Part shown: in pieces, positions 1 through 12,799 of the stretch
How positions within the stretch are numbered: the stretch's first letter is position 1
Layout: each line of letters begins with the position of its first letter
Source: Cryptomeria japonica
Lineage: Eukaryota > Streptophyta > Pinopsida > Cupressales > Cupressaceae
Length of the DNA stretch: 64,000 nt
Reading direction: 5' to 3'
NCBI RefSeq assembly: GCF_030272615.1
Contig: NC_081410.1
Coordinates: 145,758,349-145,822,348 of the forward strand
Notes under the pieces: model-generated
Told to the model about the DNA's origin: nothing
Database searches by the model: none
Seen by the model: the letters and a program-made list of their open reading frames with translations, nothing else
Program-made: the position numbers and the translations under genes

Positions 1-1250
1 ATTGCCACAGCTCATGGTTGGGTTGTAAATCAAATGGATGTGAAGAGTTCTTTACTTCATGGGGATCTTGATGAGGATATTTATATGGAGCAGCCACAGG
101 GTTTCATCTGAGATTCTTCCTTTGTTTGCAGACTAAGGAAATCTCTCTATCGCCTTAAGCAGGCCCCCAGGGCTTGGTACGCCAAGATGGATTCCTTTCT
201 TCTCTCAGCAGGGTTCACCATTTGTCATTTTGATCCAAATGTCTACATTCTGCGACAGGATGACTCACACTTGATACTTAAGCTCTATGTTGATGATTTG
301 ATCATTACAGGGAGCACCGCATCCATCATTAGCAAGGTCAAATATGCTTTGCATGACAAATTTGCTATGACTGACTTGGGTCTTTTGCACTGCTTTCTCG
401 GGATAGAGATTTCACAGTCACCTTCCAGGATTACACTATCACAGCCCAAGTATGCTCTTGATCTACTTGCACGCTTTCATATGGATGATTGTAAGCTTGC
501 CCCGACTCCCTTTCTTTCAGGAGTCAAGCTTGAGGCTCATTGCTCTTCTCCACCAGTTGATGCCACATTATATCATTAGCTTGTGGGTAGTCTCGTCTAC
601 ATGACTCACACACGCCTTGATATTTCATTTGCAGTTGGCATGGTTTCTCGCTTCATGCAGGAACCACATGAGTTTCATGTGAAAGCCACCAAACGGATCC
701 TTCATTACATCCAAGGTACACATCACTATGGCATTCCAGTATGCAGCAGGAACAAGACTTTGCTTGGTTGGTTACACAGACTCTGATTGGGCTGGTGATC
801 TTGATGATCATAACTCTACTTCAGCTTACAACTTTCACCTTGGTTCGGGCCCCATTTGTTGGCAAAGAAAGAAGTAGCATGATATTGCTCTCTCTTTGAC
901 TAAGGCTAAGTATCGAGGAGTTGTTAACGCAATGACTGAGACCATTTGGCTTCAGCAGATTCTCACAGAGTTTGGGTTTACCACTCCACGACCGACAGTT
1001 CTACATTGCGACAATCAGAGTGCTATTGCATTCTCGAAGAACCCGGTCCAACATCAGCGGACCAAACACGTCGAAATCCACATGCACTACATCTGAGAGC
1101 TGATTCAGGAGCAGGTCATTGATTTGTAGTATTGTCCTACAACAGAGTAGGTTGTCGATATCTTTACCAAACCTTTCACCGAGAGTAAGTTCCAGCAGTT
1201 GCGAGCTATCTTGGGGGTGCGCGATGTCTCATTAGGAGGGGTTAACTGAA
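1..1250 (+). pseudogene. Copia retrotransposon pol fragment (RT to RNase H)
   Basis: This is the 3' part of a Ty1/Copia polyprotein, cut by the window start. The sequence encodes the RT approach (MDVKSSLLHGDL, then LYRLKQAPRAWY), the catalytic YVDD box near 286-297, the LGLLHCFLGIEI segment, and RNase H ending in the Copia-type IFTKPF tail and a terminal LGVRDVSLGG stretch. It is broken: TGA near 109, TAG at 577-579, and frameshifts or stops between about 770 and 900 before the frame reopens at 896-1096 (KYRGVVNAMTETIWLQQIL, then LHCDNQSAI). A purine run AGGAGGGG at 1234-1241 follows, where a 3' polypurine tract would sit, but I could not define a 3' LTR. Family assignment is firm; it cannot be functional as it stands. 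Confidence 0.93.
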
Positions 1251-2847
1251 TTCTTCTTCCTCTCTTATGGGGGGACTTTTTCCTCTTTGAGGTTTTGTCC
1301 TTCTTCTTTGAGAGTCTTTTGTACATTCATCTCTCTTTTGGGGGAAGTTTTTTCCCATTGGGTTTTCTCCCTTTCTCCATTTGTGAGAGATTGCAAATAA
1401 AAAATTATTGAAATTCCTTTAATGATTTTAGAGTACTCATGTATTAAGGGGTGGTAATATTATAGATGATACACTATCCAAGATGGTTGTGTTAGTTAAT
1501 GATGGGCATTTGGATGAGATTTGGGAGGATTTTCTGAGTGTAGTTCTTTGAGGTGGACCGTACGTCACCAAAGGCATACCCATTATTGAATGTAATGGGA
1601 AATTAATGAGACCTGCTAGTGACTTTTTAAAGGGAATGAGGAGGTGGCTTCTTTTTGTATTGTGTGATGTAGGTGTGATAGGTGAGCAAGTAGAGTGATG
1701 AGGGCTTGGACGAGATGGAGGCAAATTTTACCCTCAACACGCTCAAACAAAAATTATATTTTTAGTGAACGATAACAAAGAAGAGGATGTGGAGTCTTTT
1801 TAAATTTGATGATCCCATCTTCATGCAAATTATAGATATACTACTTGATGAAGAAATTATTAATGTAGAGCATCGATATCAAAACAACATCGATATTGTT
1901 TCAATGGTGATGGCATAGGATTTGGAGCTTGGAAAGAAGGATGAGGTTGAGTGGGTAATGCAAAAATGTGTTAAAGAAGAATGATTGTATGGTATGAGGT
2001 CTTTGTTGGCAATGTCGCAACTTGGGGACAAGTTTATGGTACATGGTGGTAATTGGATAGAGGTTGGGGAACTCTTTGCCCTTGTAACCTTTCATTCATT
2101 GGAGTGCTTCTTCAGATAGAGATGAACGAAAAAATGGAGGTGCACATTGGTTGGGAAGCTCTAAAGAGCTTTATGTAGGAGAAGGAAAAAAGAACTCTTT
2201 GTGAATGTTAAGGTGATGCAGAAGGATAAGAAGTAGATGGAGTTTGATCTAAATGACCATTGGGTGAATGGCCCCCTAAAACTGATTAAAAAAAGGAAAT
2301 CATGGCTTCCTTTCAATTTTATTTTGTTTTTGGTATATATGTGTAGAGAGTGTGAAGGATGGTGGTTTTGTTAGAATTATGGTGCAGTATGGTGATTAGG
2401 GTTTAGAATGTCAATTTGTTTGCTAGTTTTTTGTTTAGTGATTTAAATGTAAAATTGTAGCTTAGGTGGGTGAATAGTCAATAGTATGGAGTATTATGGA
2501 AAAGGTTTGAAAGTATGGGTGACTTGGCTTTTTTGTATATCAGATGTATGGTAGAGTAAAATGATACTGGTTAAATGGTGGTTAAGGTTTGAATTTGCAG
2601 TAATCTATAGATGATGATGTAATATTTTCTATATTTTAATAAAATACTATATTTACTACCAATCAAGAAAACATATCTCCTACATTAGCTCTTGTGGATA
2701 AGACATGAATTTGGCGAGTCGAAATTTGAGAAACTTACTAGAATAAGCTAAAATACACTAGTCTTCTCGCAAAGATCCCTCATTAAATAACATATTAAAA
2801 AACTATTCTAAAAACTAATTGAAAAAAAAAAAAAAAACATTTAAAAT
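1251..2847. other. Spacer, no gene recognised
   Basis: AT-rich sequence with stops in all frames. The T- and C-rich start (1250-1390) could be the remains of the 3' LTR of the preceding Copia fragment, but no second LTR is present to test this. An A-run lies at about 2821-2837. I see no gene. Confidence 0.5.
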
Positions 2848-3296
2848 TGTGAGATTTTGCCAAGATCAAGGGCACACTGAAAAGCATAAAGAGAGACAAT
2901 AGAATGACAAGAATGAACTGTATTCTCATCAATATACAAATGATCAACTGGATTAACCAATACAATGAATATGAGCCTGCTTATATAGGCAAGGCCATAT
3001 GGATATGTGAGTACACAATCATGACATGTGGCTCAATGGGAAACAAGGGTAGGTAAGAAATACTAGGGGTAGGTAGGGGAAATAATATAATATTCCACAA
3101 GAGGTGGATGACCCACCAAATGTGGAGTGTAACAACAAGATAAGACCACAAATGGTGGAATTTCTCCTACAAGCTATGTCCCTATGTGCACACTTCCCTA
3201 AGTGTCTCATATCCAAACTATGAAGAGATGCATTATCCTAAGTTAACTTAAGTAAAGTGTAATAATATCCATGATGAATATTTATTTACACCAACA
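2848..3296 (-). repeat. Candidate Copia LTR (solo or 3' LTR of decayed element)
   Basis: The stretch begins TGTGAGATTTTGCC and ends ACACCAACA on the plus strand, giving the TG...CA ends of an LTR. Directly outside the right end is CCCCCCTTAAG (3297-3307), which on the minus strand reads CTTAAGGGGGG, a good polypurine tract for a minus-strand element. Minus-strand Copia gag and integrase remains lie further right (3.9-5.3 kb), as expected if this is their 3' LTR. I found no matching second LTR, so the boundaries are inferred from the terminal dinucleotides and the purine tract only. Confidence 0.5.
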
Positions 3297-3473
3297 CCCC
3301 CCTTAAGTGCAATCTTAGGGGAATGAAGACTCAAGCCAACAATGCAAGATGGGTCACGACTACTAGGCCATTATAGGTACCCATGTACAATATGAAAATG
3401 CAAACAAAACTATGCATTCCAATCTCTCACAAACGGAGAAAGGGAGAAAACCCAGTGGGAAAAAGATAGGGCT

Positions 3474-3785
3474 TCATTTTAATCTCCAAGATAGGGCTTC
3501 ACCATTTATCAATGAATTAATGATTGTCATTGAATCTCCTTCGAAGTGTAATCTAGTTATATCTAATTTTTTGGCCATTATAATTGTTGAAAGACATGCA
3601 TGTGCCTCCACTTCATTATCTGTTCCATTCGGCAATTTATTTGCCCCTAATGCCATTAAATTCTTGTCCAATCTCTTGCCATAAAATCGACCCCAAAGGG
3701 GCCCGAGTTCCCTTTCTATGCTTCATCGAAGTTGATTTTGATCCATCCATTCTTAGGCGTGTTCCACTCCACTTTTGAATAGCCC
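3474..3785 (-). pseudogene. RNase H-like (RVT_3 type) pseudogene fragment
   Basis: On the minus strand this encodes the plant RVT_3 RNase H pattern. It starts with WNTPKNGWIKINFDEA (first catalytic Asp) and KGNSGPFG, then shifts frame into NEVEAHACLSTIIMAKKLDI (catalytic Glu) and LHFEGDSMTIINSLI (catalytic Asp). A TAG interrupts after FDEA, and a frameshift near 3660-3690 separates the halves. This RNase H type is usual in plant LINE-like elements and stand-alone RNase H genes rather than Copia, so it may be a separate insertion between the Copia LTR and the Copia integrase remains. Non-functional. Confidence 0.75.
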
Positions 3786-3899
3786 ACCAGAGTCCTATTA
3801 GCTCGGACAGGCCCATTAACAAGCAACATAGGAGATATGTTAGTCAGTTACAAATTATGGCAAGTGCTTTTACTTAAAACTTCTCCAAACTAGCCTCAC

Positions 3900-4025
3900 T
3901 AAGAAACTTCTGCCCCTCTCCAACAACATCCTATTATTTTTATTTACAACTCCATTATACTAAGGGATATATGGAGTTACCTCGTGATTCTTTATTTCGT
4001 ACTCCTTAGAGAATATTTCAAAATC
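3900..4025 (-). pseudogene. Copia integrase fragment
   Basis: The minus strand reads HEVTPYIP, stop, YNGVVNKNNRMLLERGRSFL. This matches the conserved Copia integrase stretch around TPYTPQQNGVAERKNR; the catalytic Glu position is replaced by Asn here. The stop is TAG where the family has CAG (Gln). Only this patch is readable; flanking sequence to about 4490 is too decayed to assign. Confidence 0.6.
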
Positions 4026-4490
4026 TATGTTGCCCATTCTCTAGCCCCATAAAATAGTCTTCTTTGTAAGTAACTTGGTCTTTAACAAAAGAATATCGTT
4101 AAGTGCCTAGAAAGCATGACCCTTAAAAGTAGATGCAACACTCTTCTTTGATGCTAGTTCCAATGATGAAAGTGGAAATTATACATATCTCTTTACCATA
4201 AGAATAGAACTATTGCATCTAGTTGAAACAAAGAACTCATATGCACCTTTAGTAAGCATCGTAGCTCCTTGTATCATCTTCCTCCTTCACTAAATAAAAT
4301 TACCTATGCACCCATATTATTAAGCTTGTTAACTGAAAATAATTTTTTTTACACCATGGATCTCCTTCATATGTCCATTAAGGAACTAAATAAAGACATT
4401 CACATGACCAACAATTTTTAGGTGATTCATTTCCAATGTACACCTTCTTACCATCATATTCATAGTTTTGAAACCAACCCTAATATGAGG

Positions 4491-5260
4491 TCATCTGGAA
4501 GGAAGCTCTAGTCTATCAACCATACACCTTTTGATGCACATGTTGTCAAAGCTATGATAAGGGCCAACTATGATCTTGAGACGTTTTGGACTCATATTAG
4601 TCATTTTTTCTTTTCTCCTACTAACTCCCAAATAGAAAGAATCTTCCATGTCTAAATCCAAATTATGTGGGAAAATCTTGGTAAATTTGGATGTATACTT
4701 GTATTTCTTCTTGACCTTCTTGCCTTTCTCTTTCAATCTTCCAAAAATTGTAGAACCTCCTTGATTGATTTGGAATCTTCTCTTTATATTTTTTAGAAGT
4801 AATGATGTGATTACTTCATTAATCTTGACTTTAGAAGCACTGTCCTTGAATGCCATCACCAAGTGATCTCACAAGTTTGGCAAAGAACATAACAATGTCG
4901 TGCAACAATCCTTTTCCATCTTCAGTCCAATAGAGTGCAACTAGATCACAATCATATTAAACGTGTTTAAAAGATCCACTATAGAATGACCACCCTAAAT
5001 TCTAAGGGTATACAAGTTACTATTGTGGTTTTTTTAGATACATTTAACAACACAAAGATTGGTAGTAAAGTCTAATAAAACCCTTTACCTTTGATTCCAA
5101 CTTGTCCAGTCTTCTTATGATGCTGCAACGATTTGGCTCTAAATACTATAGCCCACAAATCTCTATTCGCAAGCATATCTTTCTTCCAAAGCTCAAAGTT
5201 AATGCTCAAGAACTTTTCCATCTCCATCTTCAATTAGTTGACATTTTTCTTGCTCTAAAA
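4491..5260 (-). pseudogene. Copia gag remnant
   Basis: The minus strand carries gag-like text: FELWKKDMLANRDLW near 5130-5200, then LHSIGLKMEKD, LLCSLPNL and DHLVMAFKDSASKVKINEVITSLL, as in the Copia UBN2-type gag. An open stretch of 123 codons (4491-4862) continues into a Lys-rich tail where a zinc knuckle would be expected, but I cannot see an intact CCHC. Several stops lie in the N-terminal half. With the integrase patch at 3900-4025 and the LTR-like repeat at 2848-3296 it suggests one old minus-strand Copia element. Confidence 0.6.
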
Positions 5261-8200
5261 TCCCCTGGCTTTAAAATCTAATGCGATCATGCAATGATAT
5301 CAAAGAAAAGGAAGAACAGTGCAAAAAATTGATTATTACACTAAACAAAAGGTACTTGCAAACAAAGTTAATCTTTACAATTACATAAAATAATACACAA
5401 CAAAATATATCATAAGACAAGGTTTATATGGGGGAAATCTATTGAAAAGAAAACCCCCTCTAAAAGCAAGTTCAATTGTATTATTCAACAATCAGAATTA
5501 GAATATAATATCGCCAAAGGACACTTGCTTTAATGGCAAAGTCCATGTTGTAGGCAACTAAATGGTGTTGAGTTTGAAACTTCTAGAATACAAAAAAAAA
5601 TATAATATAATATCTAAGCAATGGAAATATTAATCACCAAAATGTAAATATGGAGTTATTTAGGCATTAATAACTATACTTGTAAATCAACCATACAACC
5701 CATACCAATATTTGTCTCTAAAATAAATCAATAACAATCTAGAAAACATTGAATGATTTTACAAAATTATGAGCTCAAAAGTGGCACAAATTATAGCACC
5801 CCCATTCTTGAAACTCGTAATCTTCAAAAAATGTTTTGATATCCTTTCTCATATTGCCATAGTTTGTCATAATTGACCACATAACTTGAGTGTCATTTTC
5901 TTCCATTTAAAAATGCTCTATAATGCATACAATATCTCTCATAATTATAATAAAAATTCCATTATTCTCTATTACAATCATTCTCTTACATGTCATAAGA
6001 ATATGCCATAAATAATTACCCACTTCCAATATTATAAAGATGTGTAAATGCTCTTACAACTTCAAAATATTTCAAGATGGCTAACAAATGACAAAAAGTA
6101 TCATCTCAAAATAAAATTTCCCATTCTTCGTATGAATACAAAAATAATAAACTTGAACATTGAAAATGTAAGGTTCAAACTTTTCCCATCATTTTGAAAA
6201 GAATCCCTTTGTTTCTTCTTAAGACTCTCACGCCCTTCCATCTCAAGTTCTATTTAAGATCAAAACAAAATAAAAGCTTTGTTACTAAGCATCCCTATAT
6301 ACTCTTCCATTGTCCATTCCCCTCCTTATATAATGTGCATACTTTTCTAACCACTAACAAGTTCTTCATCACCACTAACATGCATCACTTCTAAACACTT
6401 CCACTTCTAAAATCACACTTTCACCTATCCAATCTACTTGAATCTAAAACTGAAAACAGTTCCACTTCTAAAATCACATGTCGTCACCTATCCATTCTAT
6501 CGTCACCTATCCATTCTACTTGACTAAAACATGTTTAAAAACAAAACTCCTAAAACCTAGACACCAAAATATCCTTCCCACAAACTCATGAAGGTCTTCT
6601 TCATGTCTATAACCATTTATATTTAAATAGACAAAAGATTTTAAATCACACCAATAAGGGACACTAGCTTCTAAGAAAGGTCAATAGCATACATATGCCT
6701 AGAACATTAAAAAATGACACTACCAAACTTTGTCACACTTTACCATATCGTTATCAAAACTTGTTGACATTCATTGCATCTACTTTCTCCCTTTTAAAGT
6801 TTTTGCCCACTCATATGATATACTTCAATAATTCAAATATAATATTATTGTTCTTAATATTAAAAAAGAATATCCAATTGTAAATTAACCTCGACACAAT
6901 TAATGCAACTTTCAATGAGCTCTAAGTAGTCTTTATTAAATGACCAATTAAAGGTGCACCCAGAATAACATAATATCATTAACAAGTCTTCCATCAATCA
7001 CATGAGCCACACTACTTTCAATGTTTGTCCATTCTCGAGCTTCAATCAATCACATGGCCAATAATGCATACCACCAAATCCTTGGCCCACAATAACATGA
7101 CTAATAGTACTTGTCGCAATTCAAGGTTTACTAGAAAGTGAATTTGGTAGAGCCACATACCCATCACTACACTAGTGCTTGACAAAGGCATAGTAATTTA
7201 GCACCGTGGACTTAAACCTATATAACTAGGCCAATAATACTTTTCTTCCCCAATGGACCAAGTAAAAATTTCAAATGATGACTTAATATTAAACATATCT
7301 GATCTTAACAATTTTGGCATCACAAATTTAAAATAATACTTCATGTAACCCTAGTCCAATAATACTTGGACAACTAACTTTAGAGTCCACATAATAGCCA
7401 ATATTTGTTATCATCATAGACTTCCCCACAATACAAGACCAATATTACTCACAACCATACATTTACCCCCAATAACTCCATGTAAGCATTTAATCAAAAG
7501 TTCAACAATTTAGTCAATATTACTTATTACCATGTTATAACCATGCATTTAGCCCACAATAACATGCATGACCAAAAAATACTATTACACTATCGATGCT
7601 ATGTGAAAGATCCATTTTGAAACCAGAATAGCTTCGACCCTAACATACATGGCCAAGAGTACTACTATTAAAAATATTTAACTCACGTTAACATGACCAA
7701 CTTGACTTTAACATGGCCAATATGACTTCCAACCATACTATTAGCTAGGCTTTAACATGGCCAATTACAACCGTAGATTTAACATAGCCAAATACCATGG
7801 TCTATAACCATTTCTCTTTAAAGCATTTAATCCACGTCTTTAAACAAGCTTGGCACAAAAAGACTTCTAAGAGGTTCTTGGTTTAATTAAAGAAAGACAT
7901 GGTCCGTGGAGAAGAGATTCCTTCAAACAAATTAGTGGGTTGATAAAACTTATATTTTGAAGTTTGTGAACATGAATTTAATAATATTTTTATATTTTGA
8001 AGTTTGCAGCCATGCATTTAATAATATAGTTTAATTAAAAAAATAATATAGTTTGAACTTAGAGAATTTAGCTTTTCAGTTGTGTTTAACTTGAAAAAAA
8101 TATAGCTTCACAGTTAAAGCAGCTATTCTTCAGCTTACAGTTTTGTTTGACATTAAAGAATTTAACTTACCAGTTTAACTTAAAAGAGCTTTAACTTGCA

Positions 8201-9200
8201 ATTTAAGGAAGCTAGTAGACTATGCTGTCAAATAAAATAATAATAATAAATAATCATTTTCCTTCTATTTTCTTCTGGCAGAAATATAAAATATAAGCAA
8301 CTTAGCATATAACAATAATTATTTTTATTTAATTTCTCCTCTATTTCTTTATTTTTTCTTTATTTCTTTATTTTCTACCAGAAATCCAAAATAAATATTA
8401 ATTACTTAAACAAACGGCACCAGAAAAACTCTCAATTTTAATGGAAATTAAACTTAAAATTAATCCTGTAGCATAAAAATTTGTTTCATGAGAGGTGCTT
8501 ATAAAAAATTGATCCGGAAGTCTCCATAGAATCTTTTACCCTTAATGGGTTTAAGAAAATGAGTATTAGGGCTAGCTCAACAAGGCTTACAGAAAATTAT
8601 TTAAAATAATTGTTTAAGAAATTAAAGAATGGCTTCCAAAAGTGTCCCAGATTACCATACAGTTAATTAGTTGAAACATAATTCAGAAACACATCAATAT
8701 CAAGCGTTATCGGCAAATTACTTGGTAAAACTTCTAACAACCCATTTTTGAATTCCATTGCCACCATATTTTTTTCATAGCGTTGTAGATCATACTGCAT
8801 CTCCAGATAAAACAAGAGATCATTACTTTCATTACAGAAAAACTACAACACAATCCAAAATACTAAGAAACTTAATAGAGCAGAAACAATCTTTACACAA
8901 TAGAAACATTGTTGCTCACTAAAATGAACCATAAAAAAGACTCCTTCATAAAGATATGCATAAGAAAAACCCAACAATTACAGCAAACCTAGCTTTCAAA
9001 ATCAATCAATATTTCCAAATATAACATCAAAATTCCACAAATACAAATCAAGTTAAATTCTAATTTGCTAATTAAGAGATTTCCAAACAGAACAAGGAAT
9101 TGAGTTTATAAAAAAAATTGCCTAAATAAAACAAAACATACAATATCATTGAACCCAATGTAATGGCAAACAATTTTTAACAGAATAAAGTATAAATTAC
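5261..9200. other. AT-rich spacer, no gene recognised
   Basis: About 3.9 kb without a supported coding region. Open stretches here are short and of simple composition. The motif AATGATATCAAAG near 5293-5305 may be a worn primer-binding site of the gag remnant to its left, but the match is weak. Confidence 0.5.
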
Positions 9201-9502
9201 TCAACACATAAGTCTTCAAACAAGAGCACAAACATTAAATATACTGCACGACTCTAATTTGCAGCAATCTCACAAAAGTGAAAAATACCCTATATAATCT
9301 CTCATCCCTCAAAAATACTACTACTAGCCTAACAACAAATAAAATTACTTGCACTATGATGCCACCGTCTGTCAAGAACCCAAGTTTGCATGCGCCTAGC
9401 TACAGAACACCTCACTAACAGATCCTGTGCAGATAGCCGAGACAAGCACAACCGCAAATGATGACCATGCCTTGCCTCTTCCATTGCACAGTCCACCAGT
9501 CT

Positions 9503-12027
9503 TCATTTCTTCTTGGCAGCAGCCTTGGTGACCTTGGCACCAGTGGGGTCCTTCTTCTCAACACCCTTAATAACACCGACAGCAACAGTCTGTCTCATAT
9601 CTCTCACAGCAAAACGTCCCAGAGGAGGATATTCAGCAAAGGTTTCCACAACCATGGGCTTGGTGGGAATCATCTTCACAAATCCTGCATCTCCATTCTT
9701 CAGGAACTTGGGCTCCTTCTCCAGCTCCTTTCCAGATCGCCTGTCCACCTTGGTCAAAATTTCAGCGAACTTGACTGCAATGTGGGAAGTGTGGCAGTCC
9801 AGCACAGGGGCATACCCGTTGCCAATCTGGCCAGGATGGTTCATGATGATAACCTGTGAGGTGAAGTTTGCAGCTTCCTTGGCAGGATCATTCTTAGAGT
9901 CAGATGCCACAAACCCACGCTTAAGATCCTTGACAGCTACATTCTTGACATTGAACCCCACATTGTCACCAGGCAGTGCCTCCTGCAGGGCTTCATGGTG
10001 CATTTCCACAGACTTAACTTCAGTTGTCAGTCCAGTCGGTCCAAAGGTGACCACTGTACCAGGCTTAATAACACCAGTTTCAACCCTTCCCACTGGCACA
10101 GTTCCAATACCACCAATCTTGTACACATCCTGAAGGGGCAATCGCAGGGGCTTGTCTGAGGGCCTCTTGGGTTCGTTCACCTGGTCCAGTGCTTCCAACA
10201 AGGTGGGTCCTTTGTACCAGTCGAGGTTGGAAGAACGCTCAATCATGTTGTCACCCTCAAAACCAGAAATGGGTACGAAGGGGATTTTGTCAGGGTTGTA
10301 ACCAACCTTCTTCAGGTATGAAGAAACTTCCTTGATAATTTCATCATATCGGGCCTTCGAGTACTTGGGTGTGGTGGCATCCATCTAAATACAAAAAAAT
10401 AACGTCAGGAAAATAACTAATTTAAAAATATCAACGCCACATAATAAAATCGAAACCTACATTAACTGTTTGTAAAAGCCTAGAGATTTTAGAATTACCT
10501 TGTTACAACAGCAAATCATCTGTTTCACACCAAGTGTGAAGGCCAGAAGAGCATGCTCTCTGGTTTGCCCATCCTTGGAGATACCAGCTTCAAAACCTCC
10601 AGTGGTGGAGTCAATGATCAGAACAGCGCAATCGGCCTATATAAATCCCCGCAAGAATCAGCCCAAAATATTTTGGAACAAAAACAGTAGGCCATACAAT
10701 TCAACGATCAATTATCAATACATACATGACAAAATAATCATTAAAGCCTTGATTTCCTGACTTGCAATTAAAATTACCAAACAAGGGAGAACAGTTCAAA
10801 ACATCCACAGCAGTGATGAGCATAAATACTGCTCGACCATAAAATTGAAAATATTACAAGAGAGTGCTTATAAATAATAATAATAATAATTATCTTAATT
10901 GTATAAAGATTTGGACGTATCATGCAAGCATCTCTCATTATGGATTTAAGAAAAAACGAATAATCCATTGATCAGAACACTCTAATCAAGACATCAAAAA
11001 GACCCATTACATTGATGGGTATGGCCGGTAGTTGTCTTAAGAAACTCTAGATCCTATAGGATTTCACTAGACAGCACGCCATGAAAATCAAAAGGGCATC
11101 CAAATCTGGAACCCGATCACAAAAAAAATACATAAAAAGCAAACTGCTAAAGACACGAATTTAAAGAACTATTTAAGTAACATACAAATAAATCAAAACA
11201 AACAAGTAAACCTAGAACCCAACCATACCATATATGCAATCAAAACATAACAGCTAATACTAAATACATAAATTGCATTCTGTGGATCCCCTCCGTAGCT
11301 ATGTATTCAGGTCAAACGGGCATTTCAATACGCAAAACACTAACCTAACTAAAAACAGTACTAATGGAAAATTTGGGCTAAAAGACCTTTAAATCGTGAT
11401 ATCAGGAATTTAAACATCTAACTACCAACTATAACATGCACCATCACACCACAATGCGAAAAAAATATTTAATTGGGTATCCTATAGACTGATCAATTTA
11501 AACATCGATATGGGCCTGCTATATGACAAAATTTGGATTAAAAGACCTTCAAATCATGAATTCAGGATTCAAAAAACAAAACCAACGAACACATGCACCA
11601 TCACACCACAAGGTGAAAAAAATATTTATTGGGTATTATATCGAGTATGATCCATATGAACATCGATTGGGGCCTGGTAAATGACCAAATTTCTAAGACT
11701 TACCTGTGAGGTACCAGTAATCATGTTCTTAATGAAATCTCTGTGCCCTGGTGCATCGATGACAGTGCAGTAGTATCTTGTAGTCTCGAACTTCCAGAGA
11801 GCAATATCGATGGTAATACCACGTTCCCTCTCCGCCTTAAGCTTGTCAAGAACCCAGGCATACTTGAATGACCTTTTGTTCATCTCAGCAGCTTCCTTCT
11901 CAAAACGCTCAATCACACGCTTGTCAATACCTCCAAGCTTGTAGATAAGGTGACCGGTGGTTGTCGATTTCCCAGAGTCGACATGTCCAATGACAACAAT
12001 GTTGATATGGGTCTTCTCTTTCCCCAT
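9503..12027 (-). CDS. eEF1A: Translation elongation factor 1-alpha (eEF1A), 3 coding exons
   Basis: This GTPase delivers aminoacyl-tRNA to the ribosome A site in the cytosol. Coding exons on the minus strand are 12027-11704 (108 codons), 10636-10499 (46 codons) and 10384-9503 (293 codons plus TGA). They join in phase 0 to 447 aa, the normal plant length. Exon 1 has the P-loop GHVDSGKST, switch I region and DAPGHRDF (G3). Exon 2 starts ADCAVLIID and ends CCCNK. Exon 3 starts MDATTP, completing the NKMD (G4) motif across the splice junction, and holds both beta-barrel domains and the Lys-rich end AAAKKK. All splice sites are GT-AG: introns 11703-10637 (1067 bp) and 10498-10385 (114 bp). The start context is GTAGCCATGGGG. 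No stop or frameshift is seen, so I regard it as functional. Plants usually have several eEF1A genes; which paralogue this is cannot be told. Confidence 0.97.
10637..11703 (-). other. eEF1A coding intron 1
   Basis: The 1067-bp intron splits GTSQ from ADCAVL in eEF1A. The donor reads CACAG/GTAAG and the acceptor TATATAG/GCC. It is AT-rich, contains an (AAT)n run near 10874-10892, and holds two related sub-blocks sharing the phrase GCACCATCACACCACAA near 11440 and 11595. No embedded gene is seen. Confidence 0.9.
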
Positions 12028-12047
12028 GGCTACTTCAACAAATCAAA

Positions 12048-12480
12048 CTGCCAAATCAAAGAAAGCATAAACACAGTTAACATCTGTTGTAATCTACAAT
12101 GCAGATTGATATAAATCTCACACCAAGTCATTCAAACCCCTTGTGAAACAAACAAATCCAAGCTTATGCATAAGACCTCTGTAACATAAAAACAGCATTG
12201 CAACCATAAAAAACACAAAGGGCGGGCAAAGGCAGACCTAACAGAAGCACAACCTAGAAGCCCTGTAAATCTTTCAACCCAATACCACTACAAACCCTTA
12301 CCCCTTCTACCTGCAAAAGTTTCCTCTGCCTCTAAACCCCACGAGACTTTACACAAGCATTAAACCCCACAAAACATCAAATCTGAAGCCCCAAACAATC
12401 CCAGAAACCCTCAAATCCATTAACAGAAAACCAATCCTGCAAACTCTGAGAAACCAAAAGCATAAAGCAGATGAAATTAC
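12048..12480 (-). other. eEF1A 5'-UTR intron
   Basis: Twenty bases upstream of the ATG the minus strand has TTTGGCAG/TTTGATTTG, and at 12481 it has CATTGCAG/GTAATTTC. These define a 433-bp leader intron. A leader intron is a known hallmark of plant eEF1A genes and supports expression. The splice sites are predicted from sequence only. Confidence 0.8.
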
Positions 12481-12481
12481 C

Positions 12482-12780
12482 TGCAATGCGAAAATCTCTA
12501 ACGCTCCCGGCACGGCACAAACAACCCAACACACAACACCACAACTAAAAGCGCACACCCCCTCTTCTATCATAAGCAGTGGCCAATGGCGGTGGAACCC
12601 TCGACCCTAGCCATCGTGCGGCCGACGTTACCCTAAACCGATCTAACGGTGCCAATAAATTATATCTTCCTGACCGTTCGATCCTCCGATCGAACGGCTG
12701 AGGCACCTTGCTTTACGCTTTTCTAAAGCAGAATTCACCTTAGGGTTTTGACCGACACGTGCCGGGAATGAAACTTAGTG
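12482..12780 (-). promoter_or_regulatory. eEF1A leader exon and promoter
   Basis: Read on the minus strand, this contains a G-box core CACGTG (12756-12761), a telo-box AAACCCTAA (12740-12748), a 10-bp perfect inverted repeat CCGTTCGATC / GATCGAACGG with a 4-nt spacer (12674-12697), and a TATA-like ATATAATTTA (about 12656-12665). The leader exon would end at 12482. Telo-boxes are known in plant eEF1A promoters. The transcription start is not determined; if the TATA-like element is used, the leader exon is about 140 nt. Confidence 0.6.
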
Positions 12781-12799
12781 GACCAGTCGCTCTTTTTGT

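Noticed and set aside
9458-10133. Plus-strand open frames opposite the third eEF1A exon
   Set aside because: They are antisense shadows of a strongly biased, conserved coding exon and have no family resemblance.
12349-12573. Minus-strand open frame of 74 codons upstream of eEF1A
   Set aside because: It spans the leader exon and leader intron splice site and has no recognisable protein features.
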